NCBI RefSeq assembly: GCF_029309905.1
Contig: NZ_JARBJP010000001.1
Location: 372,001-436,000, forward strand
Source of the DNA: Brytella acorum
GTDB lineage: Bacteria > Pseudomonadota > Alphaproteobacteria > Acetobacterales > Acetobacteraceae
Direction: 5' to 3'
DNA: 64,000 nucleotides
This document shows positions 23,840 through 32,948 of the stretch, piece by piece. Both the position numbers and the translations under genes were made by a program. The notes below the pieces were generated by a model. It saw only the letters and a list, made by a program, of their open reading frames with translations, was not told the origin of the DNA and did no database searches. The stretch's first letter is position 1. Every line of letters starts with the position of its first letter.

Positions 23840-25657
23840 ATGGAGGCCATTTCAAGACCTGTCCTGCGTCGGCTCAGCCATCACGTCATTGATCTGATCG
23901 CGGCTGGTGAAGTTATCGAACGTCCCGCCGCGGCGCTCAAGGAACTCGTCGAAAACGCCATCGACGCCGGAGCGACGCGTCTCACCGTGGCCCTGACCGC
24001 GGGTGGGACGCAGCGGATCGAGGTCGTCGATAACGGCTGCGGCATGTCGCCGGACGATCTTCTTCTGGCCGTCGAGCGCCACTGCACATCCAAGCTGACG
24101 GACGACACGCTCGTCCACATCCGGACACTGGGCTTCCGGGGGGAAGCCCTACCTTCCATCGGCGCCAGCGCAAGGCTGGCTCTGACCTCGCGCATGGCCG
24201 GGTCCGAAACGGCCTGGTGCCTGCGGGTCGATGGCGGGGTGGTGACGCCGCCCGTTCCGGCCTCAGGCCCTCAGGGAACGCGCGTTGTGGTCGAGGATCT
24301 GTTTTTCGCGACCCCGGCCCGTCGCAAATTTCTCAAGAGCGCGCGCGTCGAATCCGGCCATGCGGAGGCCGTCATGCGGCGGCTTGCGCTCGCCGCTCCG
24401 CATTGTGCGATGCGTCTCCTGCTGGACGATCGCGTGGCGCTCGACCTGCCGGTCCAGTCGGTACTGGCGCGGACGCAGGCCATTCTGGGCGAGACGGATG
24501 CCCTGATCGCCATCGACGAGTCCCGGCAGGGGATGCGCCTGACCGGCTATATCGGCGGCCCGGCCTGCACGCGGGCGACCACCGCGTCCCAGTTCATGCT
24601 GGTCAATGACCGGCCGGTCAGCGACCCCATGCTGAAAACGGCCGTGCGCGTGGCCTATCGCTCCGTGATCGATCCCGGTCGGCAGCCGGTGCTTGCGCTT
24701 CAGCTGGAAGTGCCGATGGAACGGCTGGACGTGAACGTGCATCCGGCCAAGACGGAACTCCGCTTTGCCGACGAAACGGACGTGCGCGGCCTGGTGATCG
24801 GGTCGCTTCAGCGCGCGCTGGGACAGGGAGCCGGTGCCGGTGGCCACAGGATTGCTCTGCGCGCACCGGCCCGCGCACGGATTTTCTATCCGCCACCAGA
24901 GACGCGGAGCGCCCCTTCGACGCCCGCGAGCCCGCCCTCCGACAGGATCCAGTCCGGCTTTTCGGAGCGGGACGAAGCCTTCGCCCCGGCGGCCCGGCGG
25001 CTTGACCAGACGCCGCAGACGGCTGCGCCGCCCAGCGCGGAAGAGGAGAGGAAGCATTATCCTCTTGGCGCCCCGGTCGCGCAGGTTCTGGAGACTTACA
25101 TCATTTCCGTCGCGGAAGACGGGGATCTCGTGCTGGTGGACCAGCATGCGGCGCATGAGCGCCTGACTCATGAAAAACTGCTGTCCCAGCGGCATGAGGG
25201 CCATATTCGGGTGCAACGGCTGTTATTGCCCGAAGTGATGGATCTTCCGGTGCATCAGGCCGAAACGCTCCTGCATCATACGGAGGCTCTGGCGCGTCTG
25301 GGCCTGGAGATCGAGGCTTTCGGAGGGGGGAGCGTCCTGCTCAGGACCATGCCTGATCTGCTGGCGGGCGGTGATCCGAAGGCGCTCCTGCGCGATCTCG
25401 CGGAGGAACTCAGCGAAGATCCCGATCTCGGTCCCAGGGACACGACCGCGTTCGACCGTCGCCTGGATGCCGCGATTGCGCGGATGGCGTGTCATGGCAG
25501 CATCCGGGCCGGACGGCGCATGAATCTGGATGAAATGTCCGCTCTGTTGCGACAGATGGAGCAGACCCCCCGCGCCGCGACCTGTTCTCACGGTCGCCCC
25601 ACCTGGCTGAAGCTCAGCCGTTCCGAACTGGAGCGGCTGTTCGGGCGGATTCGGTAG
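23840..25657 (+). CDS. mutL: DNA mismatch repair protein MutL
   Basis: A 605-residue protein. The GHKL ATPase part shows ALKELVENAIDAGAT, VDNGCGM, CTSKL, LGFRGEALPSI and PQGTRVVVEDLFFATPARRKFLK. A proline-rich linker (about residues 350-390) leads to the dimerisation domain. That domain holds the complete endonuclease metal motif DQHAAHERLTHE, plus ACHGSIRAG and CSHGRPTW. This MutL should therefore nick DNA itself, as in bacteria without MutH. It is normal in length and the last gene of the ileS-lspA-lipoprotein-mutL series; a hairpin follows. Confidence 0.95.
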   Translation: MEAISRPVLRRLSHHVIDLIAAGEVIERPAAALKELVENAIDAGATRLTVALTAGGTQRIEVVDNGCGMSPDDLLLAVERHCTSKLTDDTLVHIRTLGFRGEALPSIGASARLALTSRMAGSETAWCLRVDGGVVTPPVPASGPQGTRVVVEDLFFATPARRKFLKSARVESGHAEAVMRRLALAAPHCAMRLLLDDRVALDLPVQSVLARTQAILGETDALIAIDESRQGMRLTGYIGGPACTRATTASQFMLVNDRPVSDPMLKTAVRVAYRSVIDPGRQPVLALQLEVPMERLDVNVHPAKTELRFADETDVRGLVIGSLQRALGQGAGAGGHRIALRAPARARIFYPPPETRSAPSTPASPPSDRIQSGFSERDEAFAPAARRLDQTPQTAAPPSAEEERKHYPLGAPVAQVLETYIISVAEDGDLVLVDQHAAHERLTHEKLLSQRHEGHIRVQRLLLPEVMDLPVHQAETLLHHTEALARLGLEIEAFGGGSVLLRTMPDLLAGGDPKALLRDLAEELSEDPDLGPRDTTAFDRRLDAAIARMACHGSIRAGRRMNLDEMSALLRQMEQTPRAATCSHGRPTWLKLSRSELERLFGRIR

Positions 25658-25704
25658 GGAGAAATCCGGAAGGAGAGATCGATCCCGTTTCAAACATGCG
25701 CGGA

Positions 25705-25729
25705 CACCGGAAACGATCCCGTTCCGGTG
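25705..25729. terminator. Hairpin between convergent mutL and yfdX-like genes
   Basis: CACCGGAA (25705-25712) and TTCCGGTG (25722-25729) form a perfect 8-bp stem with a 9-base loop, 48 bases after mutL and 11 before the yfdX-like stop. It could serve both strands. Confidence 0.55.
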
Positions 25730-25739
25730 CCCGTTTGTG

Positions 25740-26426
25740 TCAGGACGCTTTTTTGGTCGACTTGGGTGCCGCTGAAGATGCGGGTGCGAAGCTCTCGACA
25801 CTGTCCGCATCGACGAATACGACATTGTCGAGCACCTGATTCAGGGCGTCGATCGAGTCCTTCTGATCGCCGCCATCCAGGAGAACGGATGCGCGATACA
25901 CCGTTGCCGTCGTTTTCTCGAGCGGCGCCAGACCCATGATGAAATCCACATCCTGCCCGACGACCTGAAGGTCCTGTGAGGCCTGCTGGGGCTGTCCCTG
26001 CTGAAGGTGCTGGTTCGCGGTGTTCAGGGCCGCTTTCTTTTCAGGGGCCATTTCGTCGGTCACGACATAGAGGCCAACGACCGGCACCCAGCTTTCGGGG
26101 GTGTTCGAAACGACATGATTTGGCGATTTGGGCGGCGCGCTGGAGGCTGGCGTCAGCTCGCTTTCCGCTTTCATGAACTTGCGATTGTCTTTGGTCGCCT
26201 TTTGCAATCTGACCTGCGCGTCCTGAAGAAGCGGCAGAGCCTGAGTGGTCTGGTTGGCGGAGAGAAACTTCTGAGCCTGGTAAATGTCAGCGAAAGCCTT
26301 CTGGCCGTCGACGGACAGGCGCGCGAAATCGCGATCGATCGTCTTGTCGTTGGATTTCGTGGCCGCGTGGGCAGACGTCATGGCCGTGAAAAGAAGTGCC
26401 GCGGAAGCGACTAGAACTTTGCGCAT
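25740..26426 (-). CDS. YfdX-family periplasmic protein
   Basis: A 228-residue protein with a cleavable signal (MRKVLVASAALLFTAMTSAHA). The rest is helical and matches YfdX: two similar halves with ALPLLQDAQVRLQKATKDN and ASQDLQVVGQDVDFIMGLAPLEKTTATVYRA. A central SWVPVVGLYVVTDEM corresponds to the WIPV segment of E. coli YfdX. In E. coli YfdX belongs to the EvgA acid-resistance regulon. A periplasmic acid- or stress-protection role would suit an acid-producing organism but is inference. The C-terminus is Ala/Ser/Lys-rich. Confidence 0.8.
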   Translation of the reverse strand: MRKVLVASAALLFTAMTSAHAATKSNDKTIDRDFARLSVDGQKAFADIYQAQKFLSANQTTQALPLLQDAQVRLQKATKDNRKFMKAESELTPASSAPPKSPNHVVSNTPESWVPVVGLYVVTDEMAPEKKAALNTANQHLQQGQPQQASQDLQVVGQDVDFIMGLAPLEKTTATVYRASVLLDGGDQKDSIDALNQVLDNVVFVDADSVESFAPASSAAPKSTKKAS

Positions 26427-26556
26427 GAAGAACCTATCAACTTGAGTTGGACATGGTTTGTCACAAACGACTTACCGCTTTTCGACGTCGCCAGCACATG
26501 AATAACGCGCAATCCGCCACAATCCGCGTTGTCTTAGGTCTCGATGACCGCACGAC

Positions 26557-27465
26557 TCAACCTGGCGGCGGCTGGGTCTCGATGGGTGTGGTCGTGCGAC
26601 TTGTGAGCACGTTGCCCGCCGATGCCAGCACGATACAGCCAACGCCGATCCATCGCGAAACCGATAGGGTTTCGTGCAGCAGAAGCAGACCGGATACGGC
26701 GCCCAGCATGGGTTCCATGCTCAGAAGGATGCCGAGATCACGTGGTTTGAGACGGCGCATCGCCAGCATGTCAAGAATATAGGGAACCGCCGACGAAAGG
26801 ATGGCGACGCAAAGCGCAAGCACCCCTTCTTCCGGATGCGAAACCGCGACAGGCAGGGCCGGAATGAGCCAGGGCAAGAGAAAAAAAGCGGCTGTCGCAA
26901 GACCCAGAGAGGTTGCCGTGACTGGCGAGAGAACCTTGCCGATGCGTGTGCCGGTAAGAATGTAGATGACCCAGCCGACGCCGCTGAACAGCGCTGCGCC
27001 GACGCCGATCGGGTCCAGCGGGCCGAGGGCATGCTCCGGCCTGAGCAGGAAGAACAGGCCGCCAACAACGAGAACGACCCATAACAGATCCAGCCATCTC
27101 CGGGAGCCGGACAGGGCGAGGGAGAGCGGCCCCATGAATTCCAGCGCAACCGTCATCCCCAGGGGCAGACGCGTCAATGCGACGTAGAAGCAGAAATTCA
27201 TGATCGCGACGGATGCGCCATAGGGGATCAGCAGCTTGAGAACCCGCGGCGTGAGCTGGGCCCGGGTCGGGCGCCAGATCATCATGAGGATCGTCGCGGC
27301 CAGTCCCACACGCAACCCGACCATGCCTTCCGGACCGAAGACCGGGAACAGGCCTTTCGCCAGCGCCGCGCCAATCTGGAAGGACGAGATGCCGCCGATG
27401 AGCATCAGAACCGCCCCCGTCTGTCCGTAGCGAGGGTCGTTCTGCACCGTCTGAGGAGGCGACAT
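26557..27465 (-). CDS. EamA-family (DMT) exporter, RhtA-like
   Basis: A 302-residue inner-membrane protein with about ten hydrophobic helices arranged as two EamA repeats. The layout and the segments NFCFYVALTRLPLGMTVALEFMGPL and SSAVPYILDMLAMRRLKPRDLGILLSMEPMLGA resemble RhtA, the threonine/homoserine exporter of E. coli. The substrate is inferred. Its ATG overlaps the last base of the parE stop (TAATG), so it is translated with parE. Confidence 0.85.
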   Translation of the reverse strand: MSPPQTVQNDPRYGQTGAVLMLIGGISSFQIGAALAKGLFPVFGPEGMVGLRVGLAATILMMIWRPTRAQLTPRVLKLLIPYGASVAIMNFCFYVALTRLPLGMTVALEFMGPLSLALSGSRRWLDLLWVVLVVGGLFFLLRPEHALGPLDPIGVGAALFSGVGWVIYILTGTRIGKVLSPVTATSLGLATAAFFLLPWLIPALPVAVSHPEEGVLALCVAILSSAVPYILDMLAMRRLKPRDLGILLSMEPMLGAVSGLLLLHETLSVSRWIGVGCIVLASAGNVLTSRTTTPIETQPPPG

Positions 27466-29501
27466 TATACGTCCAGCAGTTCGGCCGAGCGGGCATGCTC
27501 CTGAATGAAACGAAAACGCAGTTCAGGCCGACGGCCCATCAGGCTTTCGACGCGTTCGCTGGTCCGGGCGCGTTCTTCGGGAGGGGTGATGACCTTGAGC
27601 AGAGTCCGCTTCTTCGGATCCATTGTCGTGTTTTTCAGATCCGAGACCGGCATCTCACCAAGCCCCTTGAATCGTGAGATTTCGACTTTCGCGTTGGCCT
27701 TGAAATCGCGCTTGATGCACCGGTCCCGATCCTGATCATCCATCGCATAGACCGTCTTGGCGCCATGAACGAGGCGGTAGAGGGGCGGCTGCGCCAGATA
27801 GAGATGACCGTCGCGGATGAGTTCGGGCATCTCGCGATAGAAGAAGGTCATGAGCAGAGACGCGATATGGGCGCCGTCCACGTCGGCATCCGTCATGATG
27901 ATGACGCGGCCATAACGGAGTTTCGAAATGTCGAGGCTTGAACCAAGTCCGCAGCCGAGCGCCTCCACGAGGTCTTTCAGCTCCTGGTTGGCGCGCAGCT
28001 TGTCCGTCGAGGCGGAGGCGACATTGAGGATTTTGCCCTTGAGCGGCAGAATCGCCTGCGTTTCGCGGTTGCGGGCCTGCTTGGCGGACCCGCCGGCTGA
28101 ATCGCCCTCGACGAGGAAAATTTCCGTATCGGCGGCGTTTTCGCGTGTGCAATCCGTCAGCTTCCCCGGCAGTCGGAGACGCCGCGTGGCGCTCTTGCGC
28201 GGCGTGTCCTTGGCCTCGCGACGGCGAAGACGCTCCTCGGCGCGTTCGATCAGGAAAGCGAGAACATTGTCCGCCTGCGCCGGGTTGCCGCCCAGCCAGT
28301 GATCGAGCCTGTCGCGCAGCGCCCCTTCCACCAGGCGCGTCGCTTCCTGGGAGGTCAGCTTCTCCTTGGTCTGTCCCTGAAAATGCGGGTCACGAATGAA
28401 CACGGAGAGTTTGACGGCGACGACACCGAAGATGTCTTCGGCGGTAATGCTGGCAGCGCGCTTGTTGTTGCGCTGCTCGCCCCAGGCCCGAAAGCCCTTG
28501 ACGAAAGCCGCCCGCAGGCCGGTTTCATGGGTGCCTCCCTGTGGCGTCGGGATCGTGTTGCACCACGACGCCATGCTGGAGGCGCCGGTTTCCAGGAACG
28601 CAACAGCCCACTCGACCTTGCCGCCCGTCCGTCCGTCCGCCGCGGTGGGAAGCTCGGCATCGCCCGACCAGAGCGGGGCGAGAAGGACGGGGTCCTTGCC
28701 CAGCTCCGCTTCCAGACTATCCGCAAGGCCGTTGGGAAAATGGATGGTGGTTTCGAGCGGAGTTTCGTCACCCGCCTTGACGAGATCCGGCGAAACCTTC
28801 CAGCGGATCGTCACGCCTCGAAACAGGGCCGCCTTGGAGCAGCACAGACGATAGAGACGGGCCGGAGAGAACGAGAGGGCACCGAAGATTTCGGGGTCGG
28901 GAGAGAAACGAATGGTCGTGCCGCGCCGATTGGGGGCGTTGCCGATCTGCTCAAGCTTCGTCTGTGGCAATCCGCGCGCGTAATCCTGCCGCCACAGGAT
29001 CCGGTCGCGAGCGACCTCGACCTCGAGTCGGCGCGACAGGGCATTGACGACCGAGGAGCCGACGCCGTGCAGTCCGCCGGACGTATCGTAGGCCTTTCCC
29101 GAGAATTTGCCGCCCGCGTGCAGGGTGGTGAAGATCACCTCCAGCGCCGAGCGGTCCTTGAATTTCGGGTGCGCGTCCACCGGGATACCGCGACCGTTAT
29201 CGCGGACGCACAGGGTGTGCGCGTCTTCAAGTTCGACGTCGATGACCGAAGCATGCCCTGCCACCGCCTCGTCCATGGCGTTATCGATAATCTCGGCGGC
29301 GAGATGGTGATAGGCGTTGTCGTCGGTGCCGCCGATATACATCCCGGGGCGTCGACGGACCGGTTCGAGTCCTTCGAGAACCTCGATGTGCTCGGCCCCG
29401 TATTCGCTGGTGGCCTGGGACCTGGGCGCCGAAGTCTTGGGCGCCGAAGTCCTGCGCGGTTTCGGGGGCGGCGCGTCGTCGGGATGAAAGAGGTCGTTCA
29501 T
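27465..29501 (-). CDS. parE: DNA topoisomerase IV subunit B
   Basis: A 678-residue type II topoisomerase ATPase subunit that decatenates sister chromosomes with ParC. GHKL motifs are AAEIIDNAMDEAVAGH, VRDNGRGIPVD and SGGLHGVGSSVVNALS. The Toprim part contains EGDSAGGSAKQARNRETQAILPLKG and DADVDGAHI. The length and the segment DKLRANQELKDLVEALGCG fit ParE rather than the longer GyrB. The N-terminus has a short repeat (TSAPKTSAPR). The ATG at 29501 (MNDLFHPDD) is chosen over a TTG twelve codons earlier. Confidence 0.9.
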   Translation of the reverse strand: MNDLFHPDDAPPPKPRRTSAPKTSAPRSQATSEYGAEHIEVLEGLEPVRRRPGMYIGGTDDNAYHHLAAEIIDNAMDEAVAGHASVIDVELEDAHTLCVRDNGRGIPVDAHPKFKDRSALEVIFTTLHAGGKFSGKAYDTSGGLHGVGSSVVNALSRRLEVEVARDRILWRQDYARGLPQTKLEQIGNAPNRRGTTIRFSPDPEIFGALSFSPARLYRLCCSKAALFRGVTIRWKVSPDLVKAGDETPLETTIHFPNGLADSLEAELGKDPVLLAPLWSGDAELPTAADGRTGGKVEWAVAFLETGASSMASWCNTIPTPQGGTHETGLRAAFVKGFRAWGEQRNNKRAASITAEDIFGVVAVKLSVFIRDPHFQGQTKEKLTSQEATRLVEGALRDRLDHWLGGNPAQADNVLAFLIERAEERLRRREAKDTPRKSATRRLRLPGKLTDCTRENAADTEIFLVEGDSAGGSAKQARNRETQAILPLKGKILNVASASTDKLRANQELKDLVEALGCGLGSSLDISKLRYGRVIIMTDADVDGAHIASLLMTFFYREMPELIRDGHLYLAQPPLYRLVHGAKTVYAMDDQDRDRCIKRDFKANAKVEISRFKGLGEMPVSDLKNTTMDPKKRTLLKVITPPEERARTSERVESLMGRRPELRFRFIQEHARSAELLDV

Positions 29502-29565
29502 AACCCGTTCTTGCCGATCCCGGCTTGTCAACGTCAAGCGCCGTGTTGGTTTGACGGCATATAAG

Positions 29566-29602
29566 AACCGGGGCGCGGCCGCCCCCGTTCACGGCCCCGG
29601 TT
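29566..29602 (-). terminator. Strong dyad between the 29.6-30.2 kb gene and parE
   Basis: AACCGGGGC (29566-29574) and GCCCCGGTT (29594-29602) are perfect complements around a GC-rich loop of 19 bases. They begin 11 bases past the stop of the upstream reverse-strand gene, so a terminator for that gene is most likely. Confidence 0.5.
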
Positions 29603-29612
29603 TATGACCTTG

Positions 29613-30158
29613 TCAGGCGCGGCTGCGGCGCGTGGTCTTGCGGCGCGCGGGGGCAGTATGCGTCACGCGGGACGCACCCGTATCGCATGTTTCGTACGAA
29701 GCCGGCTGGACGATGTCTTTCGCCTCGGCGTAGCGGGCGAGATCCTCGCTGCTTTCGAGATAGGCAATCTCGTCGAACATGGCCATGCGCTGTTTGCAGA
29801 AGATCGTGCCGGCCTGAAGTCCGCCTTCGGACTGAACATTGGCGAGCTGCGTGATGTAATCGTCATGCTCTTTCTGCGCGGAGCGACCGTAGGTGGTGCG
29901 GAAGTAGCGGTTGAGGCGGTCTTCCTCGGTCAGCAGCTTGTCGCGGAATTTTGACACGAACGTGTTGTAGCGGTCCTGGGCGCTGCATGAGAGCGCCGTC
30001 ACCATGAGTTCGCTCTTCAGGCCTTGCACGTCGAACGCCTCATGCGCGGGAGATTCGCCACAACCCGCCGCATGGGCCATCGGTGCCACAACGGCGGACA
30101 GGGCGAGGGCAGCCGTAGCGAAAGGCGCGATGAGACGGTGCCGGGTGGAAAGACGCAT
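29613..30158 (-). CDS. Exported protein of unknown function
   Basis: A 181-residue protein with a signal peptide (MRLSTRHRLIAPFATAALAL onward, ending APMAHAA). The mature part is helical with four cysteines (AGCGE, ALSCSAQ, FCKQRM, YETCD), suggesting two disulfides in the periplasm. Its centre reads NRYFRTTYGRSAQKEHDDYITQLANVQS as two fragments of helix. I recognise no named family; similar uncharacterised proteins seem common in the group. The C-terminus is strongly basic (RRKTTRRSRA). GGAG lies seven bases before the ATG at 30158. Confidence 0.75.
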   Translation of the reverse strand: MRLSTRHRLIAPFATAALALSAVVAPMAHAAGCGESPAHEAFDVQGLKSELMVTALSCSAQDRYNTFVSKFRDKLLTEEDRLNRYFRTTYGRSAQKEHDDYITQLANVQSEGGLQAGTIFCKQRMAMFDEIAYLESSEDLARYAEAKDIVQPASYETCDTGASRVTHTAPARRKTTRRSRA

Positions 30159-30285
30159 CATGAAACTCCAGAGCTGCGAAAGACGAAGGTCGAGGGCAGG
30201 CACCCGAAGTGCCATGAGAAAGACGTTCTACAAGCGCCTATAATGCAACAGGAAAGGCGGCGGGAAAATGGCGTTGGGCGCTCGT

Positions 30286-30415
30286 AAAGGGCGTTTTCGT
30301 GCAAAAAGCCACAAACGCGCCTTTCCGAAGCCTCATATTCGATCTACCGCCCCTTCCGCATGGCGGTGTCTTGCGCTAGGCCATCCAAAACCAAAGCCGC
30401 CTGTTTCTCAGCGGC
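30286..30415 (+). promoter_or_regulatory. Series of stem-loops before the 30.4 kb lipoprotein gene
   Basis: AAAGGGCGTTT (30286-30296) can pair with AAACGCGCCTTT (30313-30324) with one bulge. ACCGCC/GGCGGT form a stem at 30346-30367, and GCCGC/GCGGC one at 30396-30415. All precede the lipoprotein start at 30442. Whether they belong to one transcript is not known. Confidence 0.3.
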
Positions 30416-30441
30416 CTTCTTGATATCAGTGGGGTTTGACA

Positions 30442-30996
30442 GTGCGACTGCGAGGTTCTGCATCACTTTTCGGGACGACTCTTATCGGCGCAGCCTTGGC
30501 GCTCTCCGCCTGTGCGCAAAAGCCGATTGTCCAGCGTATCGTGCCACCCAACCCTTTCGGCTATCAGAAAGTGTCCGCCGTCTGTCACGTGGGTCCGGTC
30601 CAGAAGGCGGCCAATGGTGCTCTGAGCGCGACCATGACGGTTCGCAGCGATGACGGCCTGTGCGCCCTGCCGGTCCGGACGGCCGCCAATACGAATTACG
30701 TGTCATTCGGCGTCTCGCCCGCGCCGAAACACGGCAAGGCGTTTCTCTACAATTACGACGACGCGACATATGTGAACTACACGCCGTCCACCGCCTATGC
30801 GGGATCGGACAGCTTCACTGCGATCCTGATTCCCGGCAACGGCCAGCCGCGCGTGTCTCTGACCGTCAACGCGACGGTTGATGCGACCGGCGTTGTTGTC
30901 GCCAAGCCCGCGGTCGTGCCTCCGACGCCTGCCGAGACCGCTCACAAGACCAAGACGACGACACGCCGTCGCACCACGAAATCTTCACATAAATAA
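30442..30996 (+). CDS. Lipoprotein with Ig-like domain
   Basis: A 184-residue lipoprotein precursor with lipobox LSAC after a short hydrophobic stretch (LFGTTLIGAALA). The middle is beta-rich: the run YVNYTPSTAYAGSDSFTAIL and a later VSLTVNATVDA match bacterial cadherin/Ig-like repeat domains. The tail is basic (KTKTTTRRRTTKSSHK). GTG at 30442 is chosen because GGGG lies seven bases before it; a TTG two codons earlier has no proper site. It is probably outer-membrane or periplasm anchored. The function is unknown. Confidence 0.75.
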   Translation: MRLRGSASLFGTTLIGAALALSACAQKPIVQRIVPPNPFGYQKVSAVCHVGPVQKAANGALSATMTVRSDDGLCALPVRTAANTNYVSFGVSPAPKHGKAFLYNYDDATYVNYTPSTAYAGSDSFTAILIPGNGQPRVSLTVNATVDATGVVVAKPAVVPPTPAETAHKTKTTTRRRTTKSSHK

Positions 30997-31005
30997 AACT
31001 GCTTC

Positions 31006-31048
31006 CCGCGTTCTCGTGCTCCCAGCGAAAGGGATCGCGAGAACGCGG
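31006..31048. terminator. 11-bp dyad between convergent genes
   Basis: CCGCGTTCTCG (31006-31016) and CGAGAACGCGG (31038-31048) are perfect complements, with a further TCCC/GGGA pair inside the loop. On the reverse strand it is followed by a T-rich stretch (GTTTTATTT). It likely ends the lipoprotein transcript and the rrf2-like transcript from both sides. Confidence 0.6.
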
Positions 31049-31107
31049 CGCTACACCGCGCGCGGTCTTCAGGGCGTGAACGCCCGGTATGCGAGACCGT
31101 CCGGCCT

Positions 31108-31557
31108 TCAGATCGAGAAGGTGATGGGTTCGTGAAGCGGACGACGCAGCCCGGCCGCTTCTGCCCGGCGGACCATGTCTTCCAGCGTCAGCGAGATCAT
31201 CTGCTGACATACGACGCTATCGAGTTGATGCCAGCACGGCGAAACCACGCGCTCGAAGAGCGCGCCAATCGGGCCGCCCTCGCCGGAAGCGTCGTCGTTC
31301 GCGACCGTCCTTACGATTTCATCGAGTGAAATATCACGCTGAGGCCGGCCAAGGCGATAGCCGCCACGCGGGCCGCGTACGCTGTCCAGAACGCCTGAGC
31401 GGGACAGGGCCTGAAGCAGAGGTTCGATCCCACGTCGCGCCAGCCCCGCGCGCTCGGCAATATCCGAACCGCTGACAAGGCCCGACCGGCCTGCGTAGAA
31501 CGCCACATCCACCATGATGGTTACGGCGATCATGGCACGGTCACGGCGAAGATACAT
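31108..31557 (-). CDS. Rrf2-family transcriptional regulator
   Basis: A 149-residue winged-helix regulator. The HTH SGSDIAERAGLARRGIEPLLQALSR and the wing LDSVRGPRGGYRLGRPQRDIS are typical of Rrf2. IscR, NsrR and RirA bind an Fe-S cluster through three cysteines; here only two remain (SPCWHQLDSVVCQQM), eight residues apart. It may therefore bind a cluster differently or sense by thiols. Its target is not apparent; it sits alone between a lipoprotein gene and an OmpA-type gene. Confidence 0.85.
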   Translation of the reverse strand: MYLRRDRAMIAVTIMVDVAFYAGRSGLVSGSDIAERAGLARRGIEPLLQALSRSGVLDSVRGPRGGYRLGRPQRDISLDEIVRTVANDDASGEGGPIGALFERVVSPCWHQLDSVVCQQMISLTLEDMVRRAEAAGLRRPLHEPITFSI

Positions 31558-31703
31558 GCGGCTTTATCCCTAAGCTAGTAACAGCATCTCCATAACACGA
31601 TGATCTTGCGTGGCATAGACATATTGCAGTCGCGCATCGTGTGGAGGCGAAGGGAGCCGTCAATACGGGACGCTTCAGCGCGTGAAAGGTCCCGAGTAAC
31701 CGA

Positions 31704-32948
31704 TCAGAGTGTTTTGGAGGGCGATGCTGTCCTGACGCTGACAGGCTGGACCATGGCCTGAGTCTGTGCCTGAGGCGTCAGTTCGATCACGACACGGCGG
31801 TTTTGCGGTTCGCGCGTGTTCGGCCCTGTGGCAACCAGCGGATGATCTTCGCCAAAGCCCTGAGTAACGATTAGCCCGCCCGCGACGCCGTCGCGGATCA
31901 GCTCGGCGCGCACGGAGTCGGCACGTTGCCGGGACAGTTTCATATTATACGCCGCGCCTCGCGCACCGGGATGCGCCGCCGTATTGTCCGTGTAGCCGTT
32001 GACCTGGATATGCGTCGTATGCTGGCTCGTGGAGGTCTGCGCGGCGGTTGCGACGATGGCGCGCGCCCTGTCGCTCAGATCGCTGCGATCCCAGTCGAAG
32101 AAGACGATATAGGTGACGTCGGCGCGCATGGCGGGGCCCACCGGCGCCACGACAGGCGGCGGCGGGGGCGGCTCGGGGCTGAACTCGTAGCGCAGGCCCA
32201 GCATCAGGGAGTGGTTGAAGTCGGTGCGGCTGTCACGATTGCCGACCATCGTGCCGTAGGGGCGCGACTTGTCGTAGCCACCAATGCTGCCGGTCGCGGT
32301 CGCGTGGTGCCCCTGGGGACCGAGCATCGTGTAGAAACGGTATTCGGCGGTAAACGACAGGCCCACGACCTGTGGAACGGGGAACGAAAGGCCGAAAATA
32401 CCCTGATAGGCGAAGTTGCCGGCGGTTCCGGTTGTGTGCTGCGTAAAGAAGTTGTTCGGCGCATACACATAGGTGTTCATCTGCTGCCAGCCATAGCCGA
32501 CACCGGCGCCGAAATAGGGATACAGCCAGCTTTTGCCGATATCGAGATCGAACAGCGCATTGGCCATTACGCCATATTTCTGCTGGCGACCTCCCGTGGA
32601 CGACGGGAAGGAACTGGTTTTGAACTGCTGCAACCGGTTGTTGCGGTAGTTACCTTCGACTTCGACACGGAAACCGTTTCCAAGACCCCATCCCACCGCG
32701 CCGATTCCGGTCACGCCCGCCTGATAGTGATCGCGCCCGCTCGGCATGACCGGCGACAGGCGGATCGTCTGATCCTGGTTGAAGGTGGCGCCCCCTTCGC
32801 CGGAGACGTAGAGGCCTTTCACCGGCTGAGCCGAGGCATGCCCGACACAACCCAATCCAACCGCGGAAAATACCGTAAGGGTCATGCGTCCGATGGCATG
32901 CGAGGTGCGGAACCGGGTGTGGCCGGCCAATCGCTGTCGCAGCGTCAT
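31704..32948 (-). CDS. OmpA-family outer membrane protein
   Basis: A 414-residue outer-membrane protein. After a signal peptide (ending GHASAQ) comes an eight-stranded beta-barrel of about 230 residues with alternating aromatic strands. A linker PEPPPPPPVVAPVGP follows, then a C-terminal OmpA peptidoglycan-binding domain with VNGYTDNTAAHPGARGAAYN, LSRQRADSVRAEL and RRVVIEL. It ties the outer membrane to the cell wall. The ATG at 32948 has GGAG eight bases upstream, better than the ATGs 18-21 bases earlier. It is transcribed alone. Confidence 0.9.
   Translation of the reverse strand: MTLRQRLAGHTRFRTSHAIGRMTLTVFSAVGLGCVGHASAQPVKGLYVSGEGGATFNQDQTIRLSPVMPSGRDHYQAGVTGIGAVGWGLGNGFRVEVEGNYRNNRLQQFKTSSFPSSTGGRQQKYGVMANALFDLDIGKSWLYPYFGAGVGYGWQQMNTYVYAPNNFFTQHTTGTAGNFAYQGIFGLSFPVPQVVGLSFTAEYRFYTMLGPQGHHATATGSIGGYDKSRPYGTMVGNRDSRTDFNHSLMLGLRYEFSPEPPPPPPVVAPVGPAMRADVTYIVFFDWDRSDLSDRARAIVATAAQTSTSQHTTHIQVNGYTDNTAAHPGARGAAYNMKLSRQRADSVRAELIRDGVAGGLIVTQGFGEDHPLVATGPNTREPQNRRVVIELTPQAQTQAMVQPVSVRTASPSKTL

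Noticed and set aside
27465-29501. Reading the type IIA topoisomerase gene as gyrB
   Set aside because: At about 680 residues it is short for GyrB, and the segment around DKLRANQELKDLVEALG is typical of ParE.
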